Source of the DNA: Novosphingobium ovatum | GTDB lineage: Bacteria > Pseudomonadota > Alphaproteobacteria > Sphingomonadales > Sphingomonadaceae | Length of the DNA stretch: 64,000 nucleotides | Reading direction: 5' to 3' | Assembly (NCBI RefSeq): GCF_009909235.1 | Contig: NZ_JAAAPO010000009.1 | Location: 1 to 64,000, forward strand | In this document: in pieces, positions 35,147 through 43,838 of the stretch | How the letters are laid out: the number at the start of each line of letters is the position of its first letter | How positions within the stretch are numbered: the first letter of the stretch is position 1 | Made by a program: the position numbers and the translations under genes | The notes under the pieces: model-generated | Databases searched by the model: none | Told to the model about the DNA's origin: nothing | Seen by the model: only the letters and a program-made list of their open reading frames with translations

Positions 35147-36270
35147 GCACGCCCATTGGCACGCACGCCATGTTGCCGCAGGCCAACCATGACGAGATGG
35201 CCGAGCAATTGTTCGCCCGCGATCTGAAGATCTGGCTGGGCAGCGAGGTCGAGCCATTGCAGGGCCAGTTGGCCGATGCGATCGACCCCGGCCCACAGCA
35301 CAATGACCGCGACGCCGAGGCCTTTGCCCGGTTGCATGAGGAACCGGCCTTTCTGGGCTGGGCGGGGATGTTCCGTGCGGCGCAGGAATTGATGTGGGAC
35401 GACATCTATCGCAGCGTCCACCGTCAAAAGGACGCCCTGAACGCCAAGGCCGCGCAGGCCGCCGACATCGGCTCGGTGACGATCGACCCCGATTTTACCG
35501 CGCCGGCCTATCTGGTCGATGGCCATGTCCACATGATGCCGGGCGGCTATGCGCTGAACGGCGATGATGTGACGCAGGGCGCGGTGATGGACCGGGGCGG
35601 GGCGGTCTATATGCTGGGCCGCAACGGCGGGTTCATGAACGACGGGCGCGGCGCGACCGTGGCGGGCCATGTCTTTGCCGAATATCCCGACCTGAAGCCG
35701 CTGAAAATTCTGGAGCTGGGCTGTGGCACCGGCGCCAGCATCGTGCCGGTGGCGCGCGCTTTCCCCGATGCGGAAACCTATGGCATTGACGTGGGGTCAT
35801 CGGTCTTGCGCTATGCCCATGCGCGGGCCAGCCATCTGGGCGTGCCGGTGCATTTCGTGCAGGGCGATGCCGAACACGCCCCGTTCGAGGACGAGAGCTT
35901 TGATCTGGTCTTCTCGGCCGCGCTGTTCCACGAAACGTCCGAAACCGCGATCCCGCAGATCCTGGCCGAAAGCTATCGCTTGCTCAAACCGGGCGGCGTG
36001 GTGGTCCATCTGGAGGTGCCCGCGCGCTATGACCAGTTGAACCTGTGGGCGCAGATCCGCGCGCAGGTCGAGCGTGACTATAACAACGAACCGGCATGGC
36101 AGGTGGCGACCTCGGCCGATTATGACGCGCTGATGCGCAGCGCGGGCTTTGCCGATCCCAAGATTGGCTATCAGGACGCCTGTTTCGCCCCCGCGCCGGG
36201 TCAGGGCGGCTTTGGCCCTGAGTCCAAGGGCGTGTTCCGCAGCTGGTTCATCGCTTCTGGCCGCAAGTGA
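35143..36270 (+). CDS. SAM-dependent methyltransferase with uncharacterised N-terminal half (module 1)
   Basis: A 375-residue protein. Residues 1-180 are a helical region of unknown family ending in a VHMMPGGY segment. Residues 185-375 are a class I methyltransferase with motif I ILELGCGTGAS (189-199), YGIDVGSS as motif II and LLKPGGVVVHLEV near motif III. It shares with the paralogues at 42347 and 50720 the GG[W/Y] mark before the SAM domain, an H-E pair after it (LFHETS), and an EP-[AF]-[WF] segment. The small-protein gene is directly upstream with an ATGA overlap. The substrate is unknown. Confidence 0.82.
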   Translation: MSTPIGTHAMLPQANHDEMAEQLFARDLKIWLGSEVEPLQGQLADAIDPGPQHNDRDAEAFARLHEEPAFLGWAGMFRAAQELMWDDIYRSVHRQKDALNAKAAQAADIGSVTIDPDFTAPAYLVDGHVHMMPGGYALNGDDVTQGAVMDRGGAVYMLGRNGGFMNDGRGATVAGHVFAEYPDLKPLKILELGCGTGASIVPVARAFPDAETYGIDVGSSVLRYAHARASHLGVPVHFVQGDAEHAPFEDESFDLVFSAALFHETSETAIPQILAESYRLLKPGGVVVHLEVPARYDQLNLWAQIRAQVERDYNNEPAWQVATSADYDALMRSAGFADPKIGYQDACFAPAPGQGGFGPESKGVFRSWFIASGRK

Positions 36271-36300
36271 TTGCCAGCCACGCAGGCTGACGGCAAACAG

Positions 36301-36335
36301 GGGGGCAGGCCGGGGCGACCGGGCCTGCCCCCTTT
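36301..36335 (+). terminator. Terminator after methyltransferase module 1
   Basis: An 11-bp perfect stem, GGGGGCAGGCC with GGCCTGCCCCC, is followed by TTT. It lies 30 nt after the methyltransferase stop and separates it from the aminotransferase gene. Confidence 0.85.
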
Positions 36336-36350
36336 GCGTAAAGGCCTGAT

Positions 36351-37499
36351 ATGACACCTGCCATCCCCACCACCATCTTTGAACGGATGAGCCGCGCGGC
36401 AGCAGCAGCAGGCGCGATCAATCTGGGGCAGGGCTATCCCGAAATGGCCGAGCCGGCCGAGCTGATCGCGGCGGCGGTGCGGGGCTTGCGCGAGCATTCC
36501 AACCAATATCCGCCGATGCGCGGGCTGCCGGGGCTGCGTCAGGCGGTGGCCGATTACTATGCCGCGCATCAGGGCCTGTCGATTGACCCGGCCGAAGTGA
36601 TCGTCACCTCCGGCGCGACCGAGGCCTTGGCCGCCGCCATTCTGGCCATTGTGCGCCCCGGCGACGAGGTGATCTGTGTCCAGCCGCTGTATGACGCGTA
36701 CAAGCCGTTGGTGGAATGGGCGGGCGGGCGCGTGGTGCTGGTCAGCCTGACGCCGCCGGACTGGAGCCTGCCGGTGGACGCGCTGGAGGCCGCGATCACG
36801 CCCAACACGCGGGCGATCATCCTCAACACGCCCAACAACCCCACCGGCACGATGCTCAGCCATGCCGCGCTGTCGGCGGTGGGCGATCTGTGCGCGGGCC
36901 ATGACCTGACGCTGATCTGTGACGAGGTGTGGGAGGCGATGGTGTGGGAAGGTGCGGAACACCTCTCGGCCCTGACCATCCCATCCCTGCGCGACCGCAT
37001 GATCAAGGTGGGCTCGGCGGGCAAGCTGTTCTCGCTGACGGGGTGGAAGCTGGGCTGGGTGGTGGCCGCCCCGGCGCTGGCCGAACAGGTGGCGGCGCGG
37101 CATCAGTTCCTGACCTATACCACACCCACGCCGCTGCAATGGGCGGTGGCGGACGGGTTGGCGCTGCCGCGTGACTGGCATGACGCGCACCGTGACCGCT
37201 ATGTGCCGGGGCGGCGGGCGCTGGTGGATGGCCTGCGCGATGGTGGCTATGTGGTGCTGGACAATGCCGCGAGTTGGTTCGTCACCATCGACCTGACCGC
37301 CAGCGGCATTGGGCTGGACGATGAAACATTCTGCACCCGCCTGATCCCGGAAGCGGGCGTGGCCGCCATCCCGTTCAGCGCATTCTATGCCGCCGCGCCT
37401 GAAACGCGATACGTCCGCCTGTGCTTTGCCAAGGAAGCGCCGGTGATCCAGACCGCCACCGCGCGGCTGGCCGCATTCCGCGCGGGGCTGGTGGGTTAA
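36351..37499 (+). CDS. PLP-dependent aminotransferase, class I/II
   Basis: A 382-residue fold-type I aminotransferase. The PLP-anchoring NTPNNPTGT motif and the Schiff-base Lys in VGSAGKLFSLTGWKLGW are clear. The opening FERMSRAAAAAGAINLGQGYP is like that of methionine or kynurenine aminotransferases (YbdL/KAT type). It probably transaminates an aromatic or sulfur amino acid with a 2-oxo acid. It sits alone after a terminator and converges on a LysR gene, with the two stop codons overlapping by 4 nt. Confidence 0.92.
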   Translation: MTPAIPTTIFERMSRAAAAAGAINLGQGYPEMAEPAELIAAAVRGLREHSNQYPPMRGLPGLRQAVADYYAAHQGLSIDPAEVIVTSGATEALAAAILAIVRPGDEVICVQPLYDAYKPLVEWAGGRVVLVSLTPPDWSLPVDALEAAITPNTRAIILNTPNNPTGTMLSHAALSAVGDLCAGHDLTLICDEVWEAMVWEGAEHLSALTIPSLRDRMIKVGSAGKLFSLTGWKLGWVVAAPALAEQVAARHQFLTYTTPTPLQWAVADGLALPRDWHDAHRDRYVPGRRALVDGLRDGGYVVLDNAASWFVTIDLTASGIGLDDETFCTRLIPEAGVAAIPFSAFYAAAPETRYVRLCFAKEAPVIQTATARLAAFRAGLVG

Positions 37500-38389
37500 T
37501 CGGGCTCGATCAAGGGGCGCAGGCGGGTGATTTGCGAGTCCAGCGCCTCGATCAGGGCGCGCACGCGCGGCATGTGGCGCAGATCGGCATGCACGCCCAG
37601 CCACATTTCGCGCAAGGGTGGCGCGGTACGCGTGGGGATACGCTCCAGCCCGGTCGCCTGATCGGCCAGAAAACGCGGCAGACACGCCAGCCCGATCCCC
37701 GCCCGCGCGGCGGCCAATTGCGTGTCGCGGCTGTTGGTGCGCAGCGCCACCACGCCGCCCGGTGCCGTCTCGGTCAGCCATTGAGCCTCGGGCTGGTGGG
37801 CCTGATCCTCGGCCACGGTGATCAGGGCGTGGCCGGGCGCGGTCAGGTCATGCCCATGGGCTGCCAGATAGTCCGGGCTGGCATAGAGCGCGCTGGGCAT
37901 CCGCGCCACCCGCCGCGAGACCAACTCACCCCCTTCGAACCGCGTCATGCGCAGCGCCAGATCGGCCTCGCGCTTGGACAGGGACAGGGCGCGGGAATCG
38001 GTCAGCACGTCGACCTGAATGCCCGGATATTTGGCCCGCAACCCGGCAATCGCCCCCGGCAGCAACAGGTTGGACAAGACCTCGACCGTGGTGATCCGCA
38101 CCGTGCCCGACAGCGCGACATCGCGGCCCTGCACGGCGCGCTCGATGGCGATGGCCTCGGCCTCCATGCGCTCGGCATTGCCCAGCACCGCCTCGCCCAG
38201 CGGCGTCAGGTCATATCCGCGCGGGGTGCGTTGCAACAGGCGGGCGCCCGATTTGGCCTCCAGCGCGGCCAGACGGCGGCTCATCGTGCTTTGCCGCAGG
38301 CCCAGTTCGCGCGCCGCGCCTGACAGGCTGCGTTGCCGCGCAATCGCCAGAAAGCTGCGCAGGTCATCCCAGTCGATCGGCTGATCCAT
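37496..38389 (-). CDS. LysR-family transcriptional regulator
   Basis: A 297-residue LysR protein with the N-terminal HTH (LSGAARELGLRQSTMSRRLA, about residues 18-37) and an effector domain. It is divergent from the ring-opening dioxygenase/azoreductase/YceI operon, the classical LysR layout, so it most likely controls that operon and itself through the nested palindromes in the 129-bp gap. Confidence 0.93.
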   Translation of the reverse strand: MDQPIDWDDLRSFLAIARQRSLSGAARELGLRQSTMSRRLAALEAKSGARLLQRTPRGYDLTPLGEAVLGNAERMEAEAIAIERAVQGRDVALSGTVRITTVEVLSNLLLPGAIAGLRAKYPGIQVDVLTDSRALSLSKREADLALRMTRFEGGELVSRRVARMPSALYASPDYLAAHGHDLTAPGHALITVAEDQAHQPEAQWLTETAPGGVVALRTNSRDTQLAAARAGIGLACLPRFLADQATGLERIPTRTAPPLREMWLGVHADLRHMPRVRALIEALDSQITRLRPLIEPD

Positions 38390-38407
38390 CGGTGCGCCCT
38401 ATCCTTT

Positions 38408-38449
38408 TTCGCATGGGTGGAATGCCAATATAGGCAATGGGAATGCGAA
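38408..38449. promoter_or_regulatory. Nested inverted repeats between LysR and dioxygenase genes
   Basis: An outer repeat TTCGCAT (38408-38414) / ATGCGAA (38443-38449) encloses an inner TGCC-N6-GGCA (38423-38436). Two concentric dyads in a divergent LysR promoter are the expected form of a LysR recognition and activation site. Confidence 0.6.
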
Positions 38450-38518
38450 AATCATCTGCCTATCTTGGCTGCATCGGCGGCGCGCTGGCGCCTGTCCCAA
38501 GACACAAGGTTACACGCC

Positions 38519-39310
38519 ATGCTGCCCACGCTGTATCTCTCGCACGGATCGCCCACCCTGCCGTTTGACGATGTGGCGGCGCGCGATTTTCTGCGCGGGC
38601 TGGGCGGTGAACTGCCCCGGCCGGACGCGATTGTGATGGTCTCGGCCCATTGGGACAGCCCGGTGGCGCAGGTCAACAGTGTGACGGTCAACCCGACGAT
38701 CCATGACTTCTATGGCTTTCCCCAGGCGCTGTATGAGGTGCAATATCCCGCCCCCGGCAGCCCCGAACTGGCCGCCCAAGTGGCCGAGCTGATCGGGGAC
38801 GCCGGGTTGCAGGTGGGCATGGATAGCGTGCGCGGGCTGGACCATGGCGCGTGGGTGCCGCTGATGCTGATGTATCCCGATGCCGATATCCCGGTGGTGC
38901 AGGTCTCGATCCAAAGCCACCTTGGCCCCGGCCACCATGTGCAACTGGGCCGGGCGCTGGCAGTTTTGCGGGAACGCAATGTGCTGATCATCGCTTCGGG
39001 CAGCATGACGCACAACCTGCGTGCGCTGAACCGGATGGACATGAATGCCCCCGAACCGGCATGGGTGCGCGACTTTGCCGAATGGATGCATGACGCGCTG
39101 ATCAACGGGCGCAGTTGCGATCTGGTCTCGTACCGGGCGCTGGCGCCCTATGCCGAACATAACCACCCGCATGATGACCACCTGTTGCCGCTGTTTGTCG
39201 CCTATGGCGCGGCGGGGGCAGGGGCTGGCCATCCCGCGCCAGCGGCCACCCGCCTGCACACCAGCACCACGCTGGGCGCGTTGCGGATGGACGCCTACGC
39301 TTTTTCCTGA
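38519..39310 (+). CDS. LigB/DODA-type extradiol dioxygenase
   Basis: A 263-residue class III extradiol dioxygenase of the DODA/YgiD type. Metal-binding and catalytic His residues are visible in LYLSHGSPT (His9), VSAHWDSP, LDHGAWVPL and the HNHPHDDHLLPLF stretch. ATG 38519 is chosen because it opens the fold directly; the frame extends 62 codons upstream into the LysR promoter. The family opens catecholic rings. An azoreductase gene follows after 30 nt, so the two are likely co-transcribed. Confidence 0.9.
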   Translation: MLPTLYLSHGSPTLPFDDVAARDFLRGLGGELPRPDAIVMVSAHWDSPVAQVNSVTVNPTIHDFYGFPQALYEVQYPAPGSPELAAQVAELIGDAGLQVGMDSVRGLDHGAWVPLMLMYPDADIPVVQVSIQSHLGPGHHVQLGRALAVLRERNVLIIASGSMTHNLRALNRMDMNAPEPAWVRDFAEWMHDALINGRSCDLVSYRALAPYAEHNHPHDDHLLPLFVAYGAAGAGAGHPAPAATRLHTSTTLGALRMDAYAFS

Positions 39311-39340
39311 ACCCCACCTCGAACCCCGGAGATCCCCTCC

Positions 39341-39940
39341 ATGAGCCATATCCTTGTTATCCGTTCGGCCGCGACTGGTGATGCCTCGGTCAGCAATCAG
39401 TTGATCGACACCTATGTCGAGGCCGCCCGCGCCGCCAATCCCGATGTCACCGTGACGGTGCGCGATCTGGACGCCAATCCGGTGCCGCATGTGACGCAGG
39501 CCAGCCTTGCCGGCATTGGCCGCGCCGCGCCCGAAGGCGGCCAGTTCGCCGCCGCCCGCGCGTTGCAGGACGAATTGATCGCCGAAGTCTTCGCCGCCGA
39601 CACGCTGGTGATTGGCCTGCCGCTGTATAACTTTGGCATGCCCTCGACGCTCAAGGCGTGGTTCGATTATGTCGCCCGCGCCGGCACGACGTTCCAATAT
39701 ACGGCGCAAGGCCCCGAAGGTCTGGTCAAGGACACCAAGGCGATCATCGCCCATGCCCGCGCCGGGCAATATGATGACGCCAGCGGTTTCCCCTTTGCCG
39801 TGCCGCATGTGAAGGCGCTGCTGGGCTTTGTCGGGGTGACCGATGTGCAGGTGGTGACGGCCGAGGGTTTGGCCTTTGGCCCGGACGCCGCCAGCGCCGC
39901 GATCACCGCCGCCCGCGCCCAGATCGCCGATCTGGCCTGA
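39341..39940 (+). CDS. azoR: FMN-dependent NADH:quinone/azo reductase
   Basis: A 199-residue flavodoxin-fold reductase, the usual length of AzoR. Family marks are IRSAATGDASVSNQL (phosphate-binding start), LPLYNFGMPSTLKAWFDYVARAGTTF and the C-terminal VVTAEGLAFGP. It reduces quinones or azo compounds by two electrons and commonly protects against quinone toxicity, which fits a neighbouring catechol dioxygenase. A GGAG site precedes the ATG. Confidence 0.93.
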   Translation: MSHILVIRSAATGDASVSNQLIDTYVEAARAANPDVTVTVRDLDANPVPHVTQASLAGIGRAAPEGGQFAAARALQDELIAEVFAADTLVIGLPLYNFGMPSTLKAWFDYVARAGTTFQYTAQGPEGLVKDTKAIIAHARAGQYDDASGFPFAVPHVKALLGFVGVTDVQVVTAEGLAFGPDAASAAITAARAQIADLA

Positions 39941-39972
39941 ACCCCACGCCATAAAACTCAGGAGAAAGATCC

Positions 39973-40590
39973 ATGCGTAACTTTGCCTCGCTGATGCTGG
40001 CCGCCGCCATGCTGTCGGCCACCCCCGCCGTTGTCCACGCGCAGGCTGTGGGTGGAAACCCCGCCCCCGCCGCCGCGCAGGGCGGCACGTTCAAGGTCGA
40101 CAGCGCCCACACCCATGTCGCCTTCTCGGTGATGCATTTCGGCTTTTCGGACTGGTTCGGCGGCCTGTCGGGCATCGACGGCAGCCTGACCATCGACCCC
40201 AAGGCGATCGGCAGCGCCAAGCTGGACATCACCATCCCCGCCGCCAGCATCACCACGGCCAACGCCACGCTGAACGAGGAACTGCGCGGGCCCAAGTTCC
40301 TGGACGCCGCCCAATTCCCGCAGATCCGCTTTGTCTCGACCAAGGTGGTCAAGACCGGCGCCCGCACCGCCGCGATCACCGGCAACCTGACCTTTCACGG
40401 CGTGACCAAGCCGGTGGTGCTGAACGCGGTGTTCAATGGCGGCGGCGTCAACCCGATGAACAAGGCCTATACGCTGGGCTTTAACGCGACGACCACGATC
40501 AGCCGTTCGGCCTTTGGCGTGGGGGCCTATGTCCCGGCCGTGGCGGACAAGGTGGAACTGCGCATCACCGCCGCGTTTGAGCGTCCGTAA
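39973..40590 (+). CDS. YceI-family periplasmic lipocalin-like protein
   Basis: A 205-residue exported protein. The signal peptide ends near VVHAQA. The YceI beta-barrel follows, with FKVDSAHTHVAFSVMHFGFS and the TGNLTFHGVTKPVVLNAVF motif. Members bind polyisoprenoids or quinone-like lipids in the periplasm. An AGGAG site precedes the ATG. It is the last gene of the dioxygenase-azoreductase operon; a terminator follows. Confidence 0.92.
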   Translation: MRNFASLMLAAAMLSATPAVVHAQAVGGNPAPAAAQGGTFKVDSAHTHVAFSVMHFGFSDWFGGLSGIDGSLTIDPKAIGSAKLDITIPAASITTANATLNEELRGPKFLDAAQFPQIRFVSTKVVKTGARTAAITGNLTFHGVTKPVVLNAVFNGGGVNPMNKAYTLGFNATTTISRSAFGVGAYVPAVADKVELRITAAFERP

Positions 40591-40643
40591 GCGATCAGAC
40601 CCCAAGGCGCGCCGTCACCACCCCCCGCTGGCGCGCCACACGG

Positions 40644-40683
40644 CCCCGTCGTCACCCATGGACCTGGGTGGCGGCGGGGTTTT
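40644..40683 (+). terminator. Terminator after yceI
   Basis: A 14-bp stem, CCCCGTCGTCACCC with GGGTGGCGGCGGGG (G-T wobbles only), closes an 8-nt loop and ends in TTTT. It is 53 nt after the YceI stop. Confidence 0.85.
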
Positions 40684-40958
40684 GACGTTTTGGACGCGCG
40701 CAAATGATTGATCGGCACGGGAAATGCCAGCGCTATTCGTCTGTCGGACAGGCGGCGCAAAGCGGGCGGCAAGAGCCGGGCGGGGTATAGGCTGACCCCT
40801 GTGTTGAAACGCTGGAACGGCTTGAAAAACATGCCTTTTGCGCATGGTTCCATAGGCTGAAAACCAGCGGCAGCGCAAGCGGGTATTTGCCCGCAACGGC
40901 CAAGCGGCAGTGAGCGCGGCATCCCGCCCGCGCCCGTCCGCATTGGGGAGAAACGAGC
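40684..40958 (+). promoter_or_regulatory. Non-coding leader of the transporter/module 2 operon
   Basis: This gap of about 275 bp (368 bp counting the terminator) has no gene that I can support. It carries the shared palindromic motif near its start and must contain the promoter for the GPH transporter operon. No riboswitch fold is evident. Confidence 0.5.
40738..40755 (+). promoter_or_regulatory. Shared module motif, palindromic (copy 2)
   Basis: CGTCTGTCGGACAGGCGG contains CTGTC-G-GACAG, a perfect dyad. It is one of the fullest copies of the CCTGTCGRWCAGG motif seen ahead of the methyltransferase modules. It lies 203 bp upstream of the transporter ATG. Confidence 0.55.
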
Positions 40959-42350
40959 ATGACGACGAGCCAAGCGCCCCAAGGCGCCACCGATGGCATA
41001 TTGGCCAACGCCGTAACCGGCCCGCCGCCCGCCTGCACCACCCCGGGATTGCGGCTGGCATGGGGATCGGGCGCGCTGGGCGTGGCGCTGTTGATGAATT
41101 CGGTGGGCGGGTTGATCCTGTTCTACATGGTCTCGATCCTGCATATCGAACCGGCGCTGGCGGGCAGTTTGATCTTTGTTTCCAAACTGCTGGGCGTGGT
41201 GACCGATCCGATGGTGGGCACATGGAGCGACCGGTTGCAGACCAGTGGCAGCCGCCGCCGTCCTTTCCTGTTGGCGGGCGCGATGATTTGCGCGGGCAGC
41301 TATGTGATGATTTTCACCACCCCGCTGTTTGACGGCCAAGCGTTGCGGGCGGGTTATGTCTTTGTCGCGCTGTTGATTTACACGGCGGGTTATTCGCTGT
41401 TCAACGTGCCGTTCATGGCGATGCCCGCCGAAATGACCGACCAGTATCACGAACGCACCGCGATCCATTCGGTGCGGATGATGTTTGTCGCGGTGGCGGG
41501 CTTGATCGTTGGCTCGGTGTTTCCCTTGCTGCTGGAACATTTCGGGCGGCTGGCGTGGGGCTCCTATGCGCTGCTGGGCTGTATCGGGGGGGCGATCATT
41601 CTGGCCTCGACGCTGGTGGCATGGGGGGGCACGTCCAGCGCCCGCTTTTCCACCGCGCAGGTACAGCGCCCGCGAGTCATGGCCGAAATCGGCCATGTGT
41701 TCGCCAACCGCCATTTCCTGCGCCTGTTGGGGGTGAAATTCACCCAATTGCTGGGCGTGGCGGCGACACAGGCGGCCTCGATGTATTTCCTGCTGAATGT
41801 GTTGCAGGCCAAACTGACGCTGATGGCGCCGGCCGCCTTGGTCGCCACGCTGGTGCAATTGGTGGCGGCCCCGGTGCTGGTGTGGTTGTCGCGCCGGATC
41901 GGCAAAGCGCAGACCTATATCTTTGGCGCGGTGCTGTATGTGCTGACGGTGGCCAGTTGGGCGCTGGCATCGCCGGACGAACCGGCATGGGCCTATGTCC
42001 TGCGCCTGTCGGTGATCGCCTTTGGCGCCTGTGGCAATGTGATCATGGCGATGTCGATGCTGACCGATATCATCAGCCTGGACGCGCAAACCACCGGCAT
42101 CCGGCGCGAAGGCGTGTTCACCGCCTTCTATTCCTTCACCGAGAAATTCACCTTTGCCTTTGGCCCGCTGATCGTGGGCGTGGCGCTGTCGGCGGCCGGG
42201 TTCGATAAAAACCTGCCGCCAGAGGTGATGCAAACCCCCGCCATCCGTCAGGCGCTGTTGCTTGGCGTGTGTTACATTCCGGCTGTGCTGGGCATTGTGT
42301 CGATCGCCCTGCTGGCCGGATACAAACTGAAACAGGAGGATCTGAAATGA
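40959..42350 (+). CDS. GPH-family (MelB-like) MFS symporter, first gene of module 2 operon
   Basis: A 463-residue, 12-helix cation symporter of the glycoside-pentoside-hexuronide family. The family mark is DPMVGTWSDRLQTSGSRRRP after TM2 and a similar motif appears in the second half. The first 30 residues are polar. A GGGGAG site precedes the ATG. Its stop overlaps the methyltransferase ATG by 4 nt. It probably moves the substrate or product of the methyltransferase module across the inner membrane; family members mostly carry sugars, but sphingomonad homologues occur in other catabolic clusters. Confidence 0.9.
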   Translation: MTTSQAPQGATDGILANAVTGPPPACTTPGLRLAWGSGALGVALLMNSVGGLILFYMVSILHIEPALAGSLIFVSKLLGVVTDPMVGTWSDRLQTSGSRRRPFLLAGAMICAGSYVMIFTTPLFDGQALRAGYVFVALLIYTAGYSLFNVPFMAMPAEMTDQYHERTAIHSVRMMFVAVAGLIVGSVFPLLLEHFGRLAWGSYALLGCIGGAIILASTLVAWGGTSSARFSTAQVQRPRVMAEIGHVFANRHFLRLLGVKFTQLLGVAATQAASMYFLLNVLQAKLTLMAPAALVATLVQLVAAPVLVWLSRRIGKAQTYIFGAVLYVLTVASWALASPDEPAWAYVLRLSVIAFGACGNVIMAMSMLTDIISLDAQTTGIRREGVFTAFYSFTEKFTFAFGPLIVGVALSAAGFDKNLPPEVMQTPAIRQALLLGVCYIPAVLGIVSIALLAGYKLKQEDLK

Positions 42351-43390
42351 CCAGCAAGCTGGACGCCGTGCTGCATCAGCGCGGACGGGCCGGGGTGGAT
42401 TTTGTGGTCCATCTGGCTCGGGGCGCCTCCGGGCTAAAGGCTGCCGCCGCCGCCGATCTGGCCGCCGCCGTGCCCGATCCGGCCGCGCTGCCCGATGACA
42501 TGGACCGCCGCCACGCCCATATGGCGCAGGCGCTGGGCGGATCGCGGGCCAACCGCGTCAGCCAACTGGTGGGCGAATGGCACGCGCAAATGCATGGGCT
42601 TTTGGCGCGTGAGGCCTATGAGGAAATCCGCGAGGCCGTCGACCCGGTGCTGGCACAGGCGCAGGCCGATGGCCCCTGCACGCTGGAACCGGCCACAGGG
42701 CCGATGCCATCCTATTGGCAAGGCGTCCATTTCCACCGCACCGCCGGGGGGTGGGACGAACACCCGATGCAGGGCTATATCCATGGCGAGATCATCCACA
42801 AGCGGTTGGTCGAGGCCTTGTACCCCGGCGGCATTTTCAAACAGCGCCGCGAAATCGCCGCCCGCGCGCCGCGCGACCATTACGCCCGCATTCTGGACAT
42901 GGGGGCCAGCACCGGCCACTTTACCCATGCGTTGCAAGAGGTGTACCCCGATGCCCAGATCGTCGGCGTCGATTGGTCGCTGCGCGCGCTGGAACATGCA
43001 CAGCGCGTGGCCAACACCCATGGCTGGGCGTGGCAACTCTACCAGCGCGGGGCCGAGGCGACCGGGTTTGATGACGCCAGCTTTGATCTGGTGGGGTCAT
43101 ACATCCTGCTGCACGAAATCCCCGCCGACATCATCCGCGCCACCTTTGCCGAGGCGTTCCGGGTGCTGAAACCGGGCGGCGACATGATCATGAGCGATGT
43201 CACCCGCTATGCCGACATGGACAAGTTGGGCCAGTGGAAGGCCGACGCGGGCGCGTTGTGGGGCGGGGAACCGTTCTGGCGCGAATCCGCCTCGCTGGAT
43301 CTGGCGCAGGTCGCGCGTGAGGCGGGCTTTGTCGATGTCACCGCCAGCGGCATTTACCCCCATGTGGTGCAGGGAAGGAAACCGGCATGA
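42347..43390 (+). CDS. SAM-dependent methyltransferase with uncharacterised N-terminal half (module 2)
   Basis: A 347-residue paralogue of the proteins at 35143 and 50720. Residues 1-175 are a helical region ending in VHFHRTAGGWDEHP (127-140), and the class I fold starts at ILDMGASTGHF (182-192). The H-E pair is in ILLHEIPADI and the EP motif in GGEPFWRE. With the third paralogue it also shares DHYARI just before motif I and REAGF near the end. ATGA overlaps join it to the transporter gene before and the small-protein gene after. The SAM pocket is normal except that the motif I Gly-rich loop reads GASTG. Confidence 0.85.
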   Translation: MTSKLDAVLHQRGRAGVDFVVHLARGASGLKAAAAADLAAAVPDPAALPDDMDRRHAHMAQALGGSRANRVSQLVGEWHAQMHGLLAREAYEEIREAVDPVLAQAQADGPCTLEPATGPMPSYWQGVHFHRTAGGWDEHPMQGYIHGEIIHKRLVEALYPGGIFKQRREIAARAPRDHYARILDMGASTGHFTHALQEVYPDAQIVGVDWSLRALEHAQRVANTHGWAWQLYQRGAEATGFDDASFDLVGSYILLHEIPADIIRATFAEAFRVLKPGGDMIMSDVTRYADMDKLGQWKADAGALWGGEPFWRESASLDLAQVAREAGFVDVTASGIYPHVVQGRKPA

Positions 43391-43683
43391 CGATTTTGGA
43401 CCCATCAAACCCCACCGCCTATAACCACCCGGCCCGCCCCACCCTGAACGAGGTGGACACCGGCGCATTGGGCGCGGCGCTGTTGGCGCTGACCAAGGAG
43501 GTGTGGGTGCTGACCGACCGGATGATGGTGATGGAGGAGGTGCTGGCCCAGCGCGGCATCGACATCAGCGCCCAGATCGACGCCCACCAGCCCGACCCCG
43601 ATCTGCAATCGCGCCTGAACGCGCGCGGGGCTAAACTGGTGGCAGGCGTGCTGGACGCCCTGTCGGGCGTGGCCCGCGATTAA
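43387..43683 (+). CDS. Small helical protein, partner of methyltransferase module 2
   Basis: A 98-residue protein of no family known to me. After a Pro-rich start it is helical: LLALTKEVWVLTDRMMVMEE (about residues 32-51) aligns closely with LMALTQEVWVMRDRMAVTEL of the module 3 partner, and both are followed by a Gly-Ile-rich turn and an I-D/E-A segment. Its ATG overlaps the methyltransferase stop by 4 nt, which favours equal synthesis and perhaps a complex. A terminator follows 49 nt downstream. Confidence 0.8.
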   Translation: MTILDPSNPTAYNHPARPTLNEVDTGALGAALLALTKEVWVLTDRMMVMEEVLAQRGIDISAQIDAHQPDPDLQSRLNARGAKLVAGVLDALSGVARD

Positions 43684-43729
43684 AAGGCCGGGCGTGGCGC
43701 GCGACTGATCCGCCCGCATGGCGCAAACA

Positions 43730-43774
43730 CACAGGCCGTAGCGGGGATAATGCCTCGCTACGGCCTGTTTATTG
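43730..43774. terminator. Bidirectional terminator between module 2 and the TonB receptor gene
   Basis: A 12-bp stem, CAGGCCGTAGCG with CGCTACGGCCTG, sits between two convergent genes and is followed by TTTATT. The reverse strand reads out through ACAGG into GTGTGTTTG. Confidence 0.85.
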
Positions 43775-43838
43775 TAGTCACTGACAACAAAATCGGGCGC
43801 GGCTGGGGGGTTGGGCCATCCGCGCCCGGATCGCGGCA

